Shown here piece by piece: positions 1 to 8,256 of a stretch of 64,000 nucleotides of DNA. Source of the DNA: Lactobacillales bacterium. Its GTDB lineage: Bacteria; Bacillota_I; Bacilli_A; RF39; UBA660. Below the pieces are notes generated by a model. The model did not search any database. It had not been told where the DNA came from and was given only the letters and a program-made list of their open reading frames with translations. The stretch covers positions 62,001-126,000 of the forward strand of contig SVAG01000004.1 in the NCBI GenBank assembly GCA_015059545.1, given 5' to 3'. A program made the translations under genes and the position numbers. Within the stretch, counting starts at the first letter, position 1, and each line of letters begins with the position of its first letter.

Positions 1-2
1 TA

Positions 3-2270
3 GAATATAAAGAATATGAACAATTATTACCATTCTTAAGTGTTAATAAAAAAGCATTCTTTATAACATGTGCTGATTATGTAACAATGGAAGATGGTAC
101 AGGTATCGTACATATTGCACCAGCATTTGGGCAAGATGACTATGAAGTTGGACTTAAATATGACTTACCAGTATTAAATCCAGTAGATGAAGCAGGATGT
201 TATACTGATGGACCTTGGAAAGGTAGATTAGTTGTAGATTCTGAACTTGAAATAGATATAATTAAATATTTAGCAAGTGAAGATAAATTATTTAAAAAAC
301 AAAAAATGGAACATAACTATCCACATTGTTGGAGATGTAAAACACCACTTGTTTATTATTCAAAACAAAGTCTTTATATAAAAACAACTGGTTATAAAGA
401 TAAAATAATAGAAGCTAATAAAAAAGTTAATTGGTATCCATCTTATGTAGGAGAAAAAAGATTTGGAAACTGGTTAGAAAATATGAATGACTGGGCAATC
501 AGTCGTAATAGATATTGGGGTACACCAATTCCATTATGGAGATGTGAATGTGGTCATGATATAATGGTTGGATCAAGAGAAGAATTAGTTGATTTAGCTA
601 TTGAAGATATTGATACAAGTATCGAATTACATAGACCATTTGTTGATGATGTACATATTAAATGTTCTAAATGTGGTAAACATATGAATAGAGTACCAGA
701 TGTACTTGATTGTTGGTTTGATAGTGGAGCAATGCCTTTTGCTCAATATCATTATCCATTTGAAAATAAAGAATTATTTGAATCACAATTCCCAGCTGAT
801 TTTATCGCAGAAGGAATTGATCAAACAAGAGGATGGTTCTATACATTACTTGTTATTGGAACATTTGTTAAAGGATGTAGTCCATATAAAAATGTAGTAG
901 TAAATGATTTAGTATTAGATAAATTTGGTGGAAAAATGCATAAATCAAGAGGTAATGCAGTTGCTCCAATGCCAATATTAGAAAAATATGGTGCAGATGC
1001 TACAAGATTCTTTATGCTTCATTCTTCACCAGTTTGGACACCATTAAAATTTGATGAAGATGGAATTAAAGAAATGTTATCTAAATTCTTTAATACTTTA
1101 AAAAATACTTATAATTTCTTCTCAATGTATGCTAATACAGATAATATAGATCCAACTACATATGAAGTAGCTTATGATGATTTAGAAGAAATAGATAAAT
1201 GGTTAATAAGTAAATATAATAAATTAGTTAAAAATGTAACTGAATCAATGGATGAATATGATTTAAATAAAGTTACAAAATATTTAGTAGAATTTGTGTC
1301 AGAAGATTTATCTAACTGGTATATTAGACGTAATAGAAAAAGATTCTGGGCTTCAGAACTTGATAATAGTAAAAAAGCTGTATACAAAACTACATATGAA
1401 GTACTTATTGGAGTATCAAAATTACTTGCTCCATTATGTCCATTCATAAGTGATGAAATTTATACTAAATTAACAGAAGAAGAATCAGTACATTTAGCTG
1501 ATTATCCTAAATATGATGAATCATTAATTAATTTAAATATTGAAAATCGTATGGATTTAGTAAGAGATTTAATATCTATGGGTAGAAATGCTAGAGAAGA
1601 TGTTAAAATCAAAGTTAGACAACCAATTAGTGAAGTATTACTAGATGGTAATAATGAAGAATTAATAAGTGATTTAGTACCTCTAATTAAAGAAGAATTA
1701 AATGTTAAAGAAGTAGTATTTATAACTAACTTAGATGAATACATGAACTTTAATGTTAAACCAAACTTTAAAGAAGTAGGTAAAGTATTTGGTCCTAAAA
1801 TAAAAGAATTTGGTAGTGTTCTTGAAAATTTATCAAAAGAAGAAATAAATAAACTTAATAATGATGAAGTAATCACTATAACTTTAGCAGGAGAAGAAGT
1901 AGAAGTTAATAAAAATATGACTGATATTAGAATAAGTGCTAAAGAAGGATTTGACGTAGTATATCAAAATAATAATTTCATTATCTTAAATACAAATTTA
2001 ACAGATGAATTAATTAAAGAAGGTATAGCTCGTGAAATGATTTCAAAAGTACAAAATATCAGAAAAGAAAGTGACTTTGAAATAACTGATCGTATTAACT
2101 TATATTATAGTGGAGACGAATTAGTAAAAGATTCTGTTAAAGAATATGAAGAATTTATTAAGAGTGAAACATTATCAGTTTTAGTAGAAGAAAAAGAAAA
2201 TATAGAAAATAGTTATGATTTAAATGGCCACGACACATATATTGAAGTAGAAAAGAATAAAACAGCTTAA
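3..2270 (+). CDS. ileS: Isoleucyl-tRNA synthetase, type 2 (5' truncated by window edge)
   Basis: Charges tRNA-Ile in the cytoplasm. The reading frame is open from base 3, so the first methionine (position 87) is internal and the HIGH motif lies outside the window. Visible are the editing-domain stretch GTGIVHIAPAFGQDDYE, the class I segment DWAISRNRYWGTPIPLW, the catalytic lysine loop KMHKSRGN (nt 933-947 for KMHKS, with His in place of the usual Ser) and the C-terminal helix REMISKVQNIRKESDFEITD. The HIAPAFG editing sequence and this C-terminal region are typical of type 2 IleRS, the form linked in other bacteria to mupirocin insensitivity. The stop codon lies inside the terminator hairpin. 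A valyl or leucyl enzyme is excluded by the editing and C-terminal sequences. Confidence 0.95.
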   Translation, partial: EYKEYEQLLPFLSVNKKAFFITCADYVTMEDGTGIVHIAPAFGQDDYEVGLKYDLPVLNPVDEAGCYTDGPWKGRLVVDSELEIDIIKYLASEDKLFKKQKMEHNYPHCWRCKTPLVYYSKQSLYIKTTGYKDKIIEANKKVNWYPSYVGEKRFGNWLENMNDWAISRNRYWGTPIPLWRCECGHDIMVGSREELVDLAIEDIDTSIELHRPFVDDVHIKCSKCGKHMNRVPDVLDCWFDSGAMPFAQYHYPFENKELFESQFPADFIAEGIDQTRGWFYTLLVIGTFVKGCSPYKNVVVNDLVLDKFGGKMHKSRGNAVAPMPILEKYGADATRFFMLHSSPVWTPLKFDEDGIKEMLSKFFNTLKNTYNFFSMYANTDNIDPTTYEVAYDDLEEIDKWLISKYNKLVKNVTESMDEYDLNKVTKYLVEFVSEDLSNWYIRRNRKRFWASELDNSKKAVYKTTYEVLIGVSKLLAPLCPFISDEIYTKLTEEESVHLADYPKYDESLINLNIENRMDLVRDLISMGRNAREDVKIKVRQPISEVLLDGNNEELISDLVPLIKEELNVKEVVFITNLDEYMNFNVKPNFKEVGKVFGPKIKEFGSVLENLSKEEINKLNNDEVITITLAGEEVEVNKNMTDIRISAKEGFDVVYQNNNFIILNTNLTDELIKEGIAREMISKVQNIRKESDFEITDRINLYYSGDELVKDSVKEYEEFIKSETLSVLVEEKENIENSYDLNGHDTYIEVEKNKTA

Positions 2271-2285
2271 TAGCTGTTTTTTTTG
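2259..2285 (+). terminator. Intrinsic terminator of ileS
   Basis: Perfect 9-bp stem AAAACAGCT / AGCTGTTTT with a TAAT loop that includes the ileS stop codon, followed by a T run. Confidence 0.9.
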
Positions 2286-2289
2286 TATA

Positions 2290-2511
2290 TTATCTATAAT
2301 ATCCTCCATAATAATTACCAGGATAATAATTATTATAATATGGTCTATATGGAGGTCTATAATATGGTCTTGGATAGAATGCTGGAGCAAGCAAACCTCC
2401 TGTAATACCTCCTAATACAAATGGTCCTAAAAAACCTCCACCTATAAATCTATCATCATTACTTTTATAAGGATTAGAACTATTATAATAAATTGGATAG
2501 TTAGAATACAT
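2290..2511 (-). CDS. Gly/Tyr/Pro-rich small protein
   Basis: A 73-residue protein of no recognised family. Residues 24-46 are a glycine-rich hydrophobic stretch (GGGFLGPFVLGGITGGLLAP). The C-terminal third is built of Tyr, Pro, Arg and Asn (repeated PYY/PYRPYYNNYY), like the tails of Bacillus spore-coat or surface-associated small proteins. The start has a strong ribosome site (AAAGGGG just upstream on the minus strand), so it is probably translated. It is transcribed against ileS and diverges from the aminopeptidase gene. A coat or envelope role is inference from composition only. Confidence 0.6.
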   Translation of the reverse strand: MYSNYPIYYNSSNPYKSNDDRFIGGGFLGPFVLGGITGGLLAPAFYPRPYYRPPYRPYYNNYYPGNYYGGYYR

Positions 2512-2563
2512 AATAAAACCCCTTTCACAATATATTATGTAATAATTAGAAAAGAGTGAGAAA

Positions 2564-3673
2564 ATGGAAGAAAAAATAAAAAAATTAAGCAGTACAATAG
2601 TAAATTATTCTTTAGAAGTAAAAGAAAATGATAGGGTATTAATAACAGTTCAAACAGATAAACCTAATACATTAGTAAAATATTTAATAAAAGATATAGT
2701 AGATAAAAAAGGAATACCTTTTGTTAAAATGATTGATCCTGAAGTAAGTGCACTTTTATCAGAATTAACAGATGATTCAAGAATAAAAGAATTAAAAAAA
2801 CATAATGAATTTGATGTAGATAATTATGATTGTTTTATAAATATAAAATATTCTACTAATGATTTTGAAAATAATAATATAAAAGCTGAAACTCGTAAAA
2901 ATTTAGGAGAAGCCATTAAAAAGAGTGATGCTATTAGAATAAATGAAAGAAGATGGGTATTACTTAATTATCCATCAAGATTAGATGCATATAAAGCTAA
3001 TATGAAAACAAGTGATTTTTTCAAGTTTTCTATAGATGCAATGAATATAGATTATAGTAAAATGTATGATGATGTAAAACCTTTAAAAGAATTAATGGAA
3101 AAAACAAAGAATGTTAGAATAATAGGTCCTAATACTGATATAACATTTAGTATTGAAGGAATGAAAGCTATACCTTGTTGTGGTAAATGTAATATACCAG
3201 ATGGAGAAATATATACAGCGCCTATAAGAAATAGTGTTAATGGTATAATTACTTATAATACAGAAAGTCCTTATCAAGGATATGTATTTAAAAATGTATC
3301 ATTAAAATTTAAAGATGGAAAAATAATAGAAGCTACTGCAGATTCTAATAATGAAAAACTAAATGAAATATTTGATACTGATGAAGGAGCTAGATATATA
3401 GGAGAATTTGCAATTGGATTAAATCCAGCAATAAGAAATCCTATGGGAGATATTTTATTTGATGAAAAAATAATTGGTAGTATTCATTTTACTCCTGGTA
3501 AAGCATATCATGATGCATATAATGGAAATGATTCTAGTATACATTGGGATTTAGTACTAATTCAAAGAGAGGAATATGGTGGAGGAGAAATGTATTTTGA
3601 TCATACTTTAGTTAGAAAAGATGGTAAGTTTGTATTAGATGAATTAAAACATTTAAATTATGAAAATAAATAA
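2564..3673 (+). CDS. M29-family metallo-aminopeptidase
   Basis: Cytoplasmic aminopeptidase of the AmpS/PepS (thermophilic aminopeptidase, MEROPS M29) family, which releases N-terminal residues from peptides using two metal ions. The 369-residue length is close to the family norm of about 370-410. Candidate metal ligands in the family order are E215 (DGEIYTAP), E281 (YIGEFAIG), H308 and Y315 (HFTPGKAYHDAY), and H327/D329 (SIHWDLV). The start ATG follows a purine-rich AGAAAAGAGTGAGAAA stretch. The gene stands alone between a divergent small gene and the next + strand gene, and is probably a housekeeping peptide-recycling enzyme. Confidence 0.9.
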   Translation: MEEKIKKLSSTIVNYSLEVKENDRVLITVQTDKPNTLVKYLIKDIVDKKGIPFVKMIDPEVSALLSELTDDSRIKELKKHNEFDVDNYDCFINIKYSTNDFENNNIKAETRKNLGEAIKKSDAIRINERRWVLLNYPSRLDAYKANMKTSDFFKFSIDAMNIDYSKMYDDVKPLKELMEKTKNVRIIGPNTDITFSIEGMKAIPCCGKCNIPDGEIYTAPIRNSVNGIITYNTESPYQGYVFKNVSLKFKDGKIIEATADSNNEKLNEIFDTDEGARYIGEFAIGLNPAIRNPMGDILFDEKIIGSIHFTPGKAYHDAYNGNDSSIHWDLVLIQREEYGGGEMYFDHTLVRKDGKFVLDELKHLNYENK

Positions 3674-3704
3674 AAAAATCACATATATTTAAATAGGTGA
3701 TGAT

Positions 3705-4550
3705 ATGAAAAAACTATTTCAAATTATAGGATTTATTTCTTTAATGGGATTTAGTTTTTTTTATACAGAAAAAACAATTAGTGTTGTAAAAGAATATGAT
3801 GATATTATGATTAATATAAGAAGTATAGAAAAAGAATATAAAAAAGAACCTATACAAGCTATTATTACAGGTAATAAAATAATACCAGGTATAAGCGGAA
3901 GTAAAATAGATATAAATAGAAGTTATAGTAAAATGAAAAGATATGGTAAGTTTGAAAAATCTTTAATAGTTTTAAAAAAAATAGAACCTAATAATTTATT
4001 AGAAAAAAATAAACATAAATATATAGTAAGTGGTAATAAAAATAAAAAAATGATTAGTTTAATATTTCTAGTTGATAAAAATGATAGTATAGATGAAATA
4101 ATAAATATATTAGATAAAAAAGAAATAAAAGGTAATTTCTTTGTAGATTTAAAATGGTTAGAAAAGAATAATAATTTAATACCTATTCTTGTAAGAGAAA
4201 ATCATATAGTAGGTAATTTAAGTCATAATATGGATTATTTAGATAGTTCTTTTATATGGATGGAAACAATTATAGAAAAGATTGGTAATCAAAGTATTGG
4301 TTATTGTTATAGTGAAAAAGAAAATAAAGATATAATAAGTATTTGTAAAAAGAATAATAATTATACTATAATGCCTAATATAATTATAGAAGATAATCCA
4401 TATACAAATGTAAAAGAAAAATTAGTAAGTGGAGGTATTATATCTTTTAAAATAAATGATAATTTAATAGAAGAACTTCCTATTATTATTAATTTTATAA
4501 AAAGTAAAGGTTATAAGGTAGAAAATTTAAATATACATTTAGAAGAATAA
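3705..4550 (+). CDS. Polysaccharide-deacetylase-like protein, probably inactive
   Basis: A 281-residue protein with an N-terminal signal anchor (residues 4-20) and a C-terminal half (about 112-280) laid out like a NodB/polysaccharide deacetylase domain: a first strand MISLIFLVDK, then IIDILDKKEIKGNFFVD, then GNLSHNMDYL. In active enzymes the first strand carries TFDDGP and the later motif GNHTxxH. Here the catalytic and zinc Asp pair is missing (IFLVDK) and only one His of the H-x-x-x-H pair remains. I infer a membrane-anchored, catalytically dead homologue acting outside the cell, perhaps binding glycan. The family call rests on a weak pattern, and hypothetical exported protein is the alternative. 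Confidence 0.6.
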   Translation: MKKLFQIIGFISLMGFSFFYTEKTISVVKEYDDIMINIRSIEKEYKKEPIQAIITGNKIIPGISGSKIDINRSYSKMKRYGKFEKSLIVLKKIEPNNLLEKNKHKYIVSGNKNKKMISLIFLVDKNDSIDEIINILDKKEIKGNFFVDLKWLEKNNNLIPILVRENHIVGNLSHNMDYLDSSFIWMETIIEKIGNQSIGYCYSEKENKDIISICKKNNNYTIMPNIIIEDNPYTNVKEKLVSGGIISFKINDNLIEELPIIINFIKSKGYKVENLNIHLEE

Positions 4551-4579
4551 AAAAAAAGAATTTTTAAAATTCTTTTTTT
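4551..4579. terminator. Bidirectional terminator
   Basis: Near-perfect palindrome AAAAAAAGAATTTT / AAAATTCTTTTTTT between two convergent genes; A-run and T-run flanks allow termination in both directions. Confidence 0.85.
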
Positions 4580-5567
4580 ATTCTTCTGTATTTGAATTAG
4601 AAACTAATGATTTTTTATAAGCTTTTTCTACTTCTGTATCATTGATTTTTAAATTATATGATTCTCTAATTTCTTTCCAAGTATTGTCATATAATTTTTC
4701 ATCATTACTTAATTTGTTTCCAGCAATTTCTTTTAATATTTTTGATTTAGAATCTTTTAAACTAGGTTTTTTAGTATTACTTACTTTTAAAATAATATGA
4801 TATCCATAAGTACTTTCAATAGGTTCTTTAGTATATTTACCATCTTCTAGTTTAATAGAAGCTTCAAAGAATTCATCAACCATATCACCTTTAGTGAAGT
4901 TTTCGATTAAACCTTCATTTTTAACTGAACCTGTATCATCAGAATATTCTTTAACTAAATCAGCCCATTTTTCACCATCATCTAATTTTTTGATTACCTT
5001 TTTAGCTGTTTCTAATGCTTTTTTTTCTGCTTCTTCAATTTGTTCATCAGACATATTATCTTCTGTTTTTGGTGAAATTAATATATGTTTAACTGTATAA
5101 TTACCATATATTTCTTTTTCATAATATTCATTTATTTCATCTTCAGTAACATTTTTACCAATATATTTTTTTACTGTTAATTCTTTTTTGTATTCATTAG
5201 CATATTCATCAACTAAAGCATTTTCATTAGCATATCCATATTGAGCTAATGTGTTATTCCAGTCATAACCAGCAGCTTCATATTGACTTCTCATTGAAGC
5301 AACTTGTGCTTTACCATGTTCTTCTGCTTCTTTTAAATCTTCTTCTGATTTAATTTCTTTTTTTACAATGTAATTATCAATCATAGTAATTACAGCACTT
5401 GAACCATATGTTTCTTTTAATTCATCAAATAATTCTTCAGCAGTTATTTTTTTACCTTTAACTGAAGCAACAACCTCTTTACCATCTTTTAATTCTACTT
5501 CTTTTTTACACCCTGAGCATACTAATAACATACTACAAAGTGAAACGATTAATAACTTCTTTTTCAT
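4578..5567 (-). CDS. prsA: PrsA-like foldase lipoprotein (parvulin PPIase)
   Basis: Extracytoplasmic peptidyl-prolyl isomerase that helps secreted proteins fold at the membrane surface. It has an N-terminal signal peptide ending in a lipobox-like CSGC with lipidated Cys20. The -3 residue is Cys rather than the usual Leu. A SurA/PrsA-like N-domain covers about 30-155 and a parvulin domain about 158-262 (VKHILISPK ... GYHIILKVSN), followed by a charged C-terminal helix. The 329 residues are slightly longer than Bacillus PrsA (about 290). The start has a perfect AAAGGAGG site and a promoter upstream. It is monocistronic, ending in the shared bidirectional terminator. Confidence 0.93.
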   Translation of the reverse strand: MKKKLLIVSLCSMLLVCSGCKKEVELKDGKEVVASVKGKKITAEELFDELKETYGSSAVITMIDNYIVKKEIKSEEDLKEAEEHGKAQVASMRSQYEAAGYDWNNTLAQYGYANENALVDEYANEYKKELTVKKYIGKNVTEDEINEYYEKEIYGNYTVKHILISPKTEDNMSDEQIEEAEKKALETAKKVIKKLDDGEKWADLVKEYSDDTGSVKNEGLIENFTKGDMVDEFFEASIKLEDGKYTKEPIESTYGYHIILKVSNTKKPSLKDSKSKILKEIAGNKLSNDEKLYDNTWKEIRESYNLKINDTEVEKAYKKSLVSNSNTEE

Positions 5568-5594
5568 GCTTATCCTCCTTTAAGTTACAAGTAT

Positions 5595-5623
5595 ATTTTA
5601 TCAAAATTTATAATAAATTACAA
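5595..5623 (-). promoter_or_regulatory. Promoter of prsA
   Basis: On the minus strand: -35 TTGTAA, 17-base spacer, -10 TAAAAT preceded by TGA (extended -10), ending about 28 bases before the prsA start codon. Confidence 0.7.
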
Positions 5624-5703
5624 GAAAAATAAGCATAAGTAATCACATAATAAAAAAAAATCCATACAATAATGTGAAAAGATAAAAAAAGGAGGAATGT
5701 TAT

Positions 5704-5787
5704 ATGTGTAATTCAGGTGTATCAGGAGCTGCTATTGTTCTAGTTTTATTTATTCTTTTAATCATTATACTAGGGGCTTATATCTAG
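5704..5787 (+). CDS. YjcZ-like tiny membrane protein (27 aa)
   Basis: The 27-residue product begins MCNSGVSGAAIVLVLF and ends LLIIILGAYI: a short Ser/Gly head and one hydrophobic segment. This matches the pattern of the Bacillus YjcZ family of sporulation-associated micropeptides, which have a GGGFALIVVLFILLIIVG-type core. AAAGGAGG (5689-5696) lies 7 bases before the ATG. It is followed 18 bases later by a second protein of the same type with its own GGAGG site, so the two form a bicistron. The role is inferred as a single-pass membrane micropeptide, and expression only in spores cannot be shown here. Confidence 0.75.
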   Translation: MCNSGVSGAAIVLVLFILLIIILGAYI

Positions 5788-5805
5788 TAGATAAGGAGGT
5801 TTAAT

Positions 5806-5931
5806 ATGTCTTGTCAAAACAATTGTAATGAAAATGTTTGCTGTGAATCAAGACGTGGTGGGAGTGGATTTGTAATCATCGTTGTATTATATATCTTACT
5901 TGCTATCATATTAGGTTCTTGCATATATTAA
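5806..5931 (+). CDS. YjcZ-like tiny membrane protein (41 aa)
   Basis: A 41-residue product with a Cys-rich head (MSCQNNCNENVCCESRRGG, five Cys) and a single hydrophobic segment FVIIVVLYILLAIILGS. AAGGAGG precedes the ATG. It is the second cistron after the 27-aa homologue and ends at a terminator whose stem starts at the stop codon. The shared hydrophobic core VLYILLAIILG versus VLFILLIIILG suggests the two are diverged duplicates. Confidence 0.75.
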   Translation: MSCQNNCNENVCCESRRGGSGFVIIVVLYILLAIILGSCIY

Positions 5932-5963
5932 TAAAAGGGGAATAACCTCTTTTATTTTTTTTT
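5931..5963 (+). terminator. Terminator after the micropeptide pair
   Basis: 10-bp stem ATAAAAGGGG / CCTCTTTTAT (one G-U pair), AATAA loop, then nine T. Confidence 0.85.
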
Positions 5964-5993
5964 AATTTATAGTAAAATTATATTGGTGATATT

Positions 5994-6893
5994 ATGTTAA
6001 AGGTAGAAAATGTAACCAAATATTATGGTGATTTTAAAGCTGTTGATAATTTATCATTTACAGTAAATAAGGGAGAAATCTTTGGACTTCTAGGAGTAAA
6101 TGGAGCAGGTAAAACAACAACTTTTAGAATGATTATGGGATTATTAGATCCAACAGAAGGAAATATTACATTAGATGGTAAAAAAATAGATTATGATGTT
6201 ACAGATGATATTGGTTTCTTAACTGAAGAAAGAAGTTTACTTACTAAATTAACAGTAAAAGAACAAGCAATATTTTATGGTAATCTAAAAAATATGAAAA
6301 ATGATGAAATATTAGAAAGATTAGATTATTTACTTGATAAATATGGAATAAGTGAATATAAAGATAAAAAGATAAAAGAATTATCTAAAGGTAATCAACA
6401 AAAAATACAGTTTATTTTAGCTATATTAAATAAACCAAAATTATTAATATTAGATGAACCATTTTCAGGATTAGATCCATTTAATGTAGAACTATTTAAA
6501 CAAGAAATAGTTGAATTATCAGAAAATGGTAGTATGATTATCTTTTCATCACATCGTATGGAACATGTAGAATTATTCTGTAAAAAACTTGCTATTATAA
6601 TGAAAGGTAAAACAGTTATAGAAGGATATTTAAAAGATATAAAAGAAAAATATCGTAAAAAAAATATATTTATTAAAGCAAATATAAAAAGAGAAGATTT
6701 AACTAAAATACCAGGAGTAGTAGGAGTAATAGAAAAGTCAGATGAATTTGAAGTGAAAATAATAGATAATGAAGTAGTAGATAAAGTATTTGATGTTGTT
6801 AAAAAGAAAGGTAATGTTACTAAATTTGTAGTAGAAGAACCATCATTAAATGAAATATTTGTATCGAAAGTAGGTAAAGAATATGATAAATAA
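5994..6893 (+). CDS. ABC exporter ATP-binding subunit (NatA/YhaQ-like)
   Basis: Cytoplasmic ATPase of a two-gene ABC-2 exporter. Walker A GVNGAGKT is at residues 34-41, a Q-loop-like region at about 75-80, the signature in the divergent form LSKGNQQ at 130-136, and Walker B LLILDEP at 150-156, followed by the H-loop SSHRMEHVE. The C-terminal extension ends in PSLNEIFVSKVG, as in NatA-type proteins. Its last 11 bases overlap the permease gene, showing translational coupling. By family it drives export of ions or small toxic molecules; the substrate is not identifiable. Confidence 0.9.
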   Translation: MLKVENVTKYYGDFKAVDNLSFTVNKGEIFGLLGVNGAGKTTTFRMIMGLLDPTEGNITLDGKKIDYDVTDDIGFLTEERSLLTKLTVKEQAIFYGNLKNMKNDEILERLDYLLDKYGISEYKDKKIKELSKGNQQKIQFILAILNKPKLLILDEPFSGLDPFNVELFKQEIVELSENGSMIIFSSHRMEHVELFCKKLAIIMKGKTVIEGYLKDIKEKYRKKNIFIKANIKREDLTKIPGVVGVIEKSDEFEVKIIDNEVVDKVFDVVKKKGNVTKFVVEEPSLNEIFVSKVGKEYDK

Positions 6894-8190
6894 GTTATTA
6901 TTTTTAACTAAAAATAGTTTCATGAGAAAAGTTAAAACTAAATGGTTTATAGCTGCCAATATCATTTTAGCGTTTGTTATATGTGCAGTAATGAATATTG
7001 ATTCAATTATTAATTTATTTGGTGGAGACTTTAATGAAAAAACAAAAGTATATGTAGTAGATAATACAAATTATTCATTTGATTTATTAAATGAAAACTT
7101 AAAACAAGTTAGTAAAACAATAAATGATTCTGAAGATTCAGGATATGAACTTAAAAAATCTAAAAAAACAAAAGAAGAATTAGTAGAAAAATTAAAAGAT
7201 GAAGAAATCATCATAATAATTAATGAAGATAAAGAAAATACTTTAGATGTTACGCTTGTTTCAGAAGGATATATTGATACAATGGATTATCAAGTATTAT
7301 ATGGAGCAATTAATAGTACAAAAACAATGATTGCAATAAATAATTCAAATGTAGATCCAAGTATTCTTACAAATATATATAAAGAGGTAGAAATAAAAAG
7401 AGAATTATTAGATGAAACTAAGAAAACAGAAGATGAAAATATGGAAATGATTATGACTACTGTATTTCCAATTATTATCTTACCATTCTTTATGTTATCA
7501 ATTATTTTAATTCAATTAATAGGAGCAGAAATAAATGATGAAAAATCAACAAGAGGAATGGAAATAATCATATCAAATGTATCTGCTAAAACACATTTTT
7601 ATTCAAAAGTAATTGCAAATAATTTATTTATATTATTACAAGGATTATTATTAATACTTTATTGTGTAATAGGATTCTTAATTAGAAAAGTAGTTCCAAC
7701 TCCATCAGGAGGATTAGAAGCTGGAATATCAGAAATCATAAGTAGTATTTCAATAGTAGATTTTGTAGATAAACTAATATATATAATTCCAATTGTATTA
7801 TTACTTATGGCATTAACATTTATAGCTTATTCTTTAGTAGCAGGTATACTTGCTTCTATGACTACAAATGCAGAAGATTTTAATCAATTACAAACACCAA
7901 TAATTATTATTTCATTAATAGGATATTATCTAGCAATGATGGCAGGAGTATTTAAAGGTGCATTATTTATAAGAATACTATCTTATGTACCATTTATATC
8001 AGCTATTTTATCCCCATCATTATTAGTATTAGGACAAGTTGGAATAATAGATATAGTAATATCAATTGTAATTATGATATTATCAATATTTGTATTAACA
8101 AAATATGGTCTTAAAATATATAAAGTTGGAATACTTAATTATTCTTCAAAAGATTTATGGAAAAAGATGTTTAAAGCTATAAAAGAGTAA
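6883..8190 (+). CDS. ABC-2 type permease (NatB/YhaP-like)
   Basis: Membrane partner of the preceding ATPase. One membrane segment near residues 22-40 is followed by a large extracytoplasmic loop (about 55-185, rich in Lys and Glu), then five more hydrophobic segments (about 195-225, 245-265, 300-330, 345-370, 380-420). The motif IGAEINDEKSTRGMEIIISN is typical of ABC-2 permeases of the NatB class. The gene overlaps the ATPase gene by 11 bases and its stop codon lies inside a terminator, so the two form a complete transcription unit. Confidence 0.9.
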   Translation: MINKLLFLTKNSFMRKVKTKWFIAANIILAFVICAVMNIDSIINLFGGDFNEKTKVYVVDNTNYSFDLLNENLKQVSKTINDSEDSGYELKKSKKTKEELVEKLKDEEIIIIINEDKENTLDVTLVSEGYIDTMDYQVLYGAINSTKTMIAINNSNVDPSILTNIYKEVEIKRELLDETKKTEDENMEMIMTTVFPIIILPFFMLSIILIQLIGAEINDEKSTRGMEIIISNVSAKTHFYSKVIANNLFILLQGLLLILYCVIGFLIRKVVPTPSGGLEAGISEIISSISIVDFVDKLIYIIPIVLLLMALTFIAYSLVAGILASMTTNAEDFNQLQTPIIIISLIGYYLAMMAGVFKGALFIRILSYVPFISAILSPSLLVLGQVGIIDIVISIVIMILSIFVLTKYGLKIYKVGILNYSSKDLWKKMFKAIKE

Positions 8191-8200
8191 CATCTTTTTT
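8161..8200 (+). terminator. Terminator of the NatAB-like operon
   Basis: Stem AAAAAGATG (8161-8169) / CATCTTTTT (8191-8199) with a 21-base loop containing the stop codon, then T run. The long loop makes it weaker than others here. Confidence 0.6.
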
Positions 8201-8202
8201 TA

Positions 8203-8231
8203 TTGAAAAATAATATAAAAAGTGATATACT
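8203..8231 (+). promoter_or_regulatory. Sigma-A type promoter of ltaS
   Basis: TTGAAA (8203-8208), 17-base spacer, TATACT (8226-8231), with TGA immediately before the -10 (extended -10). A start point near 8238 would lie just upstream of the ribosome site at 8244-8251. This places the upstream in-frame TTG at 8203 inside the promoter, so it cannot be the start codon. Confidence 0.8.
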
Positions 8232-8256
8232 TGATTATGTATTAGAGGTGATTTTT

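Noticed and set aside
1172-1876. Minus-strand open frames inside ileS
   Set aside because: No ribosome sites and no recognisable protein features; shadows of a conserved synthetase gene.
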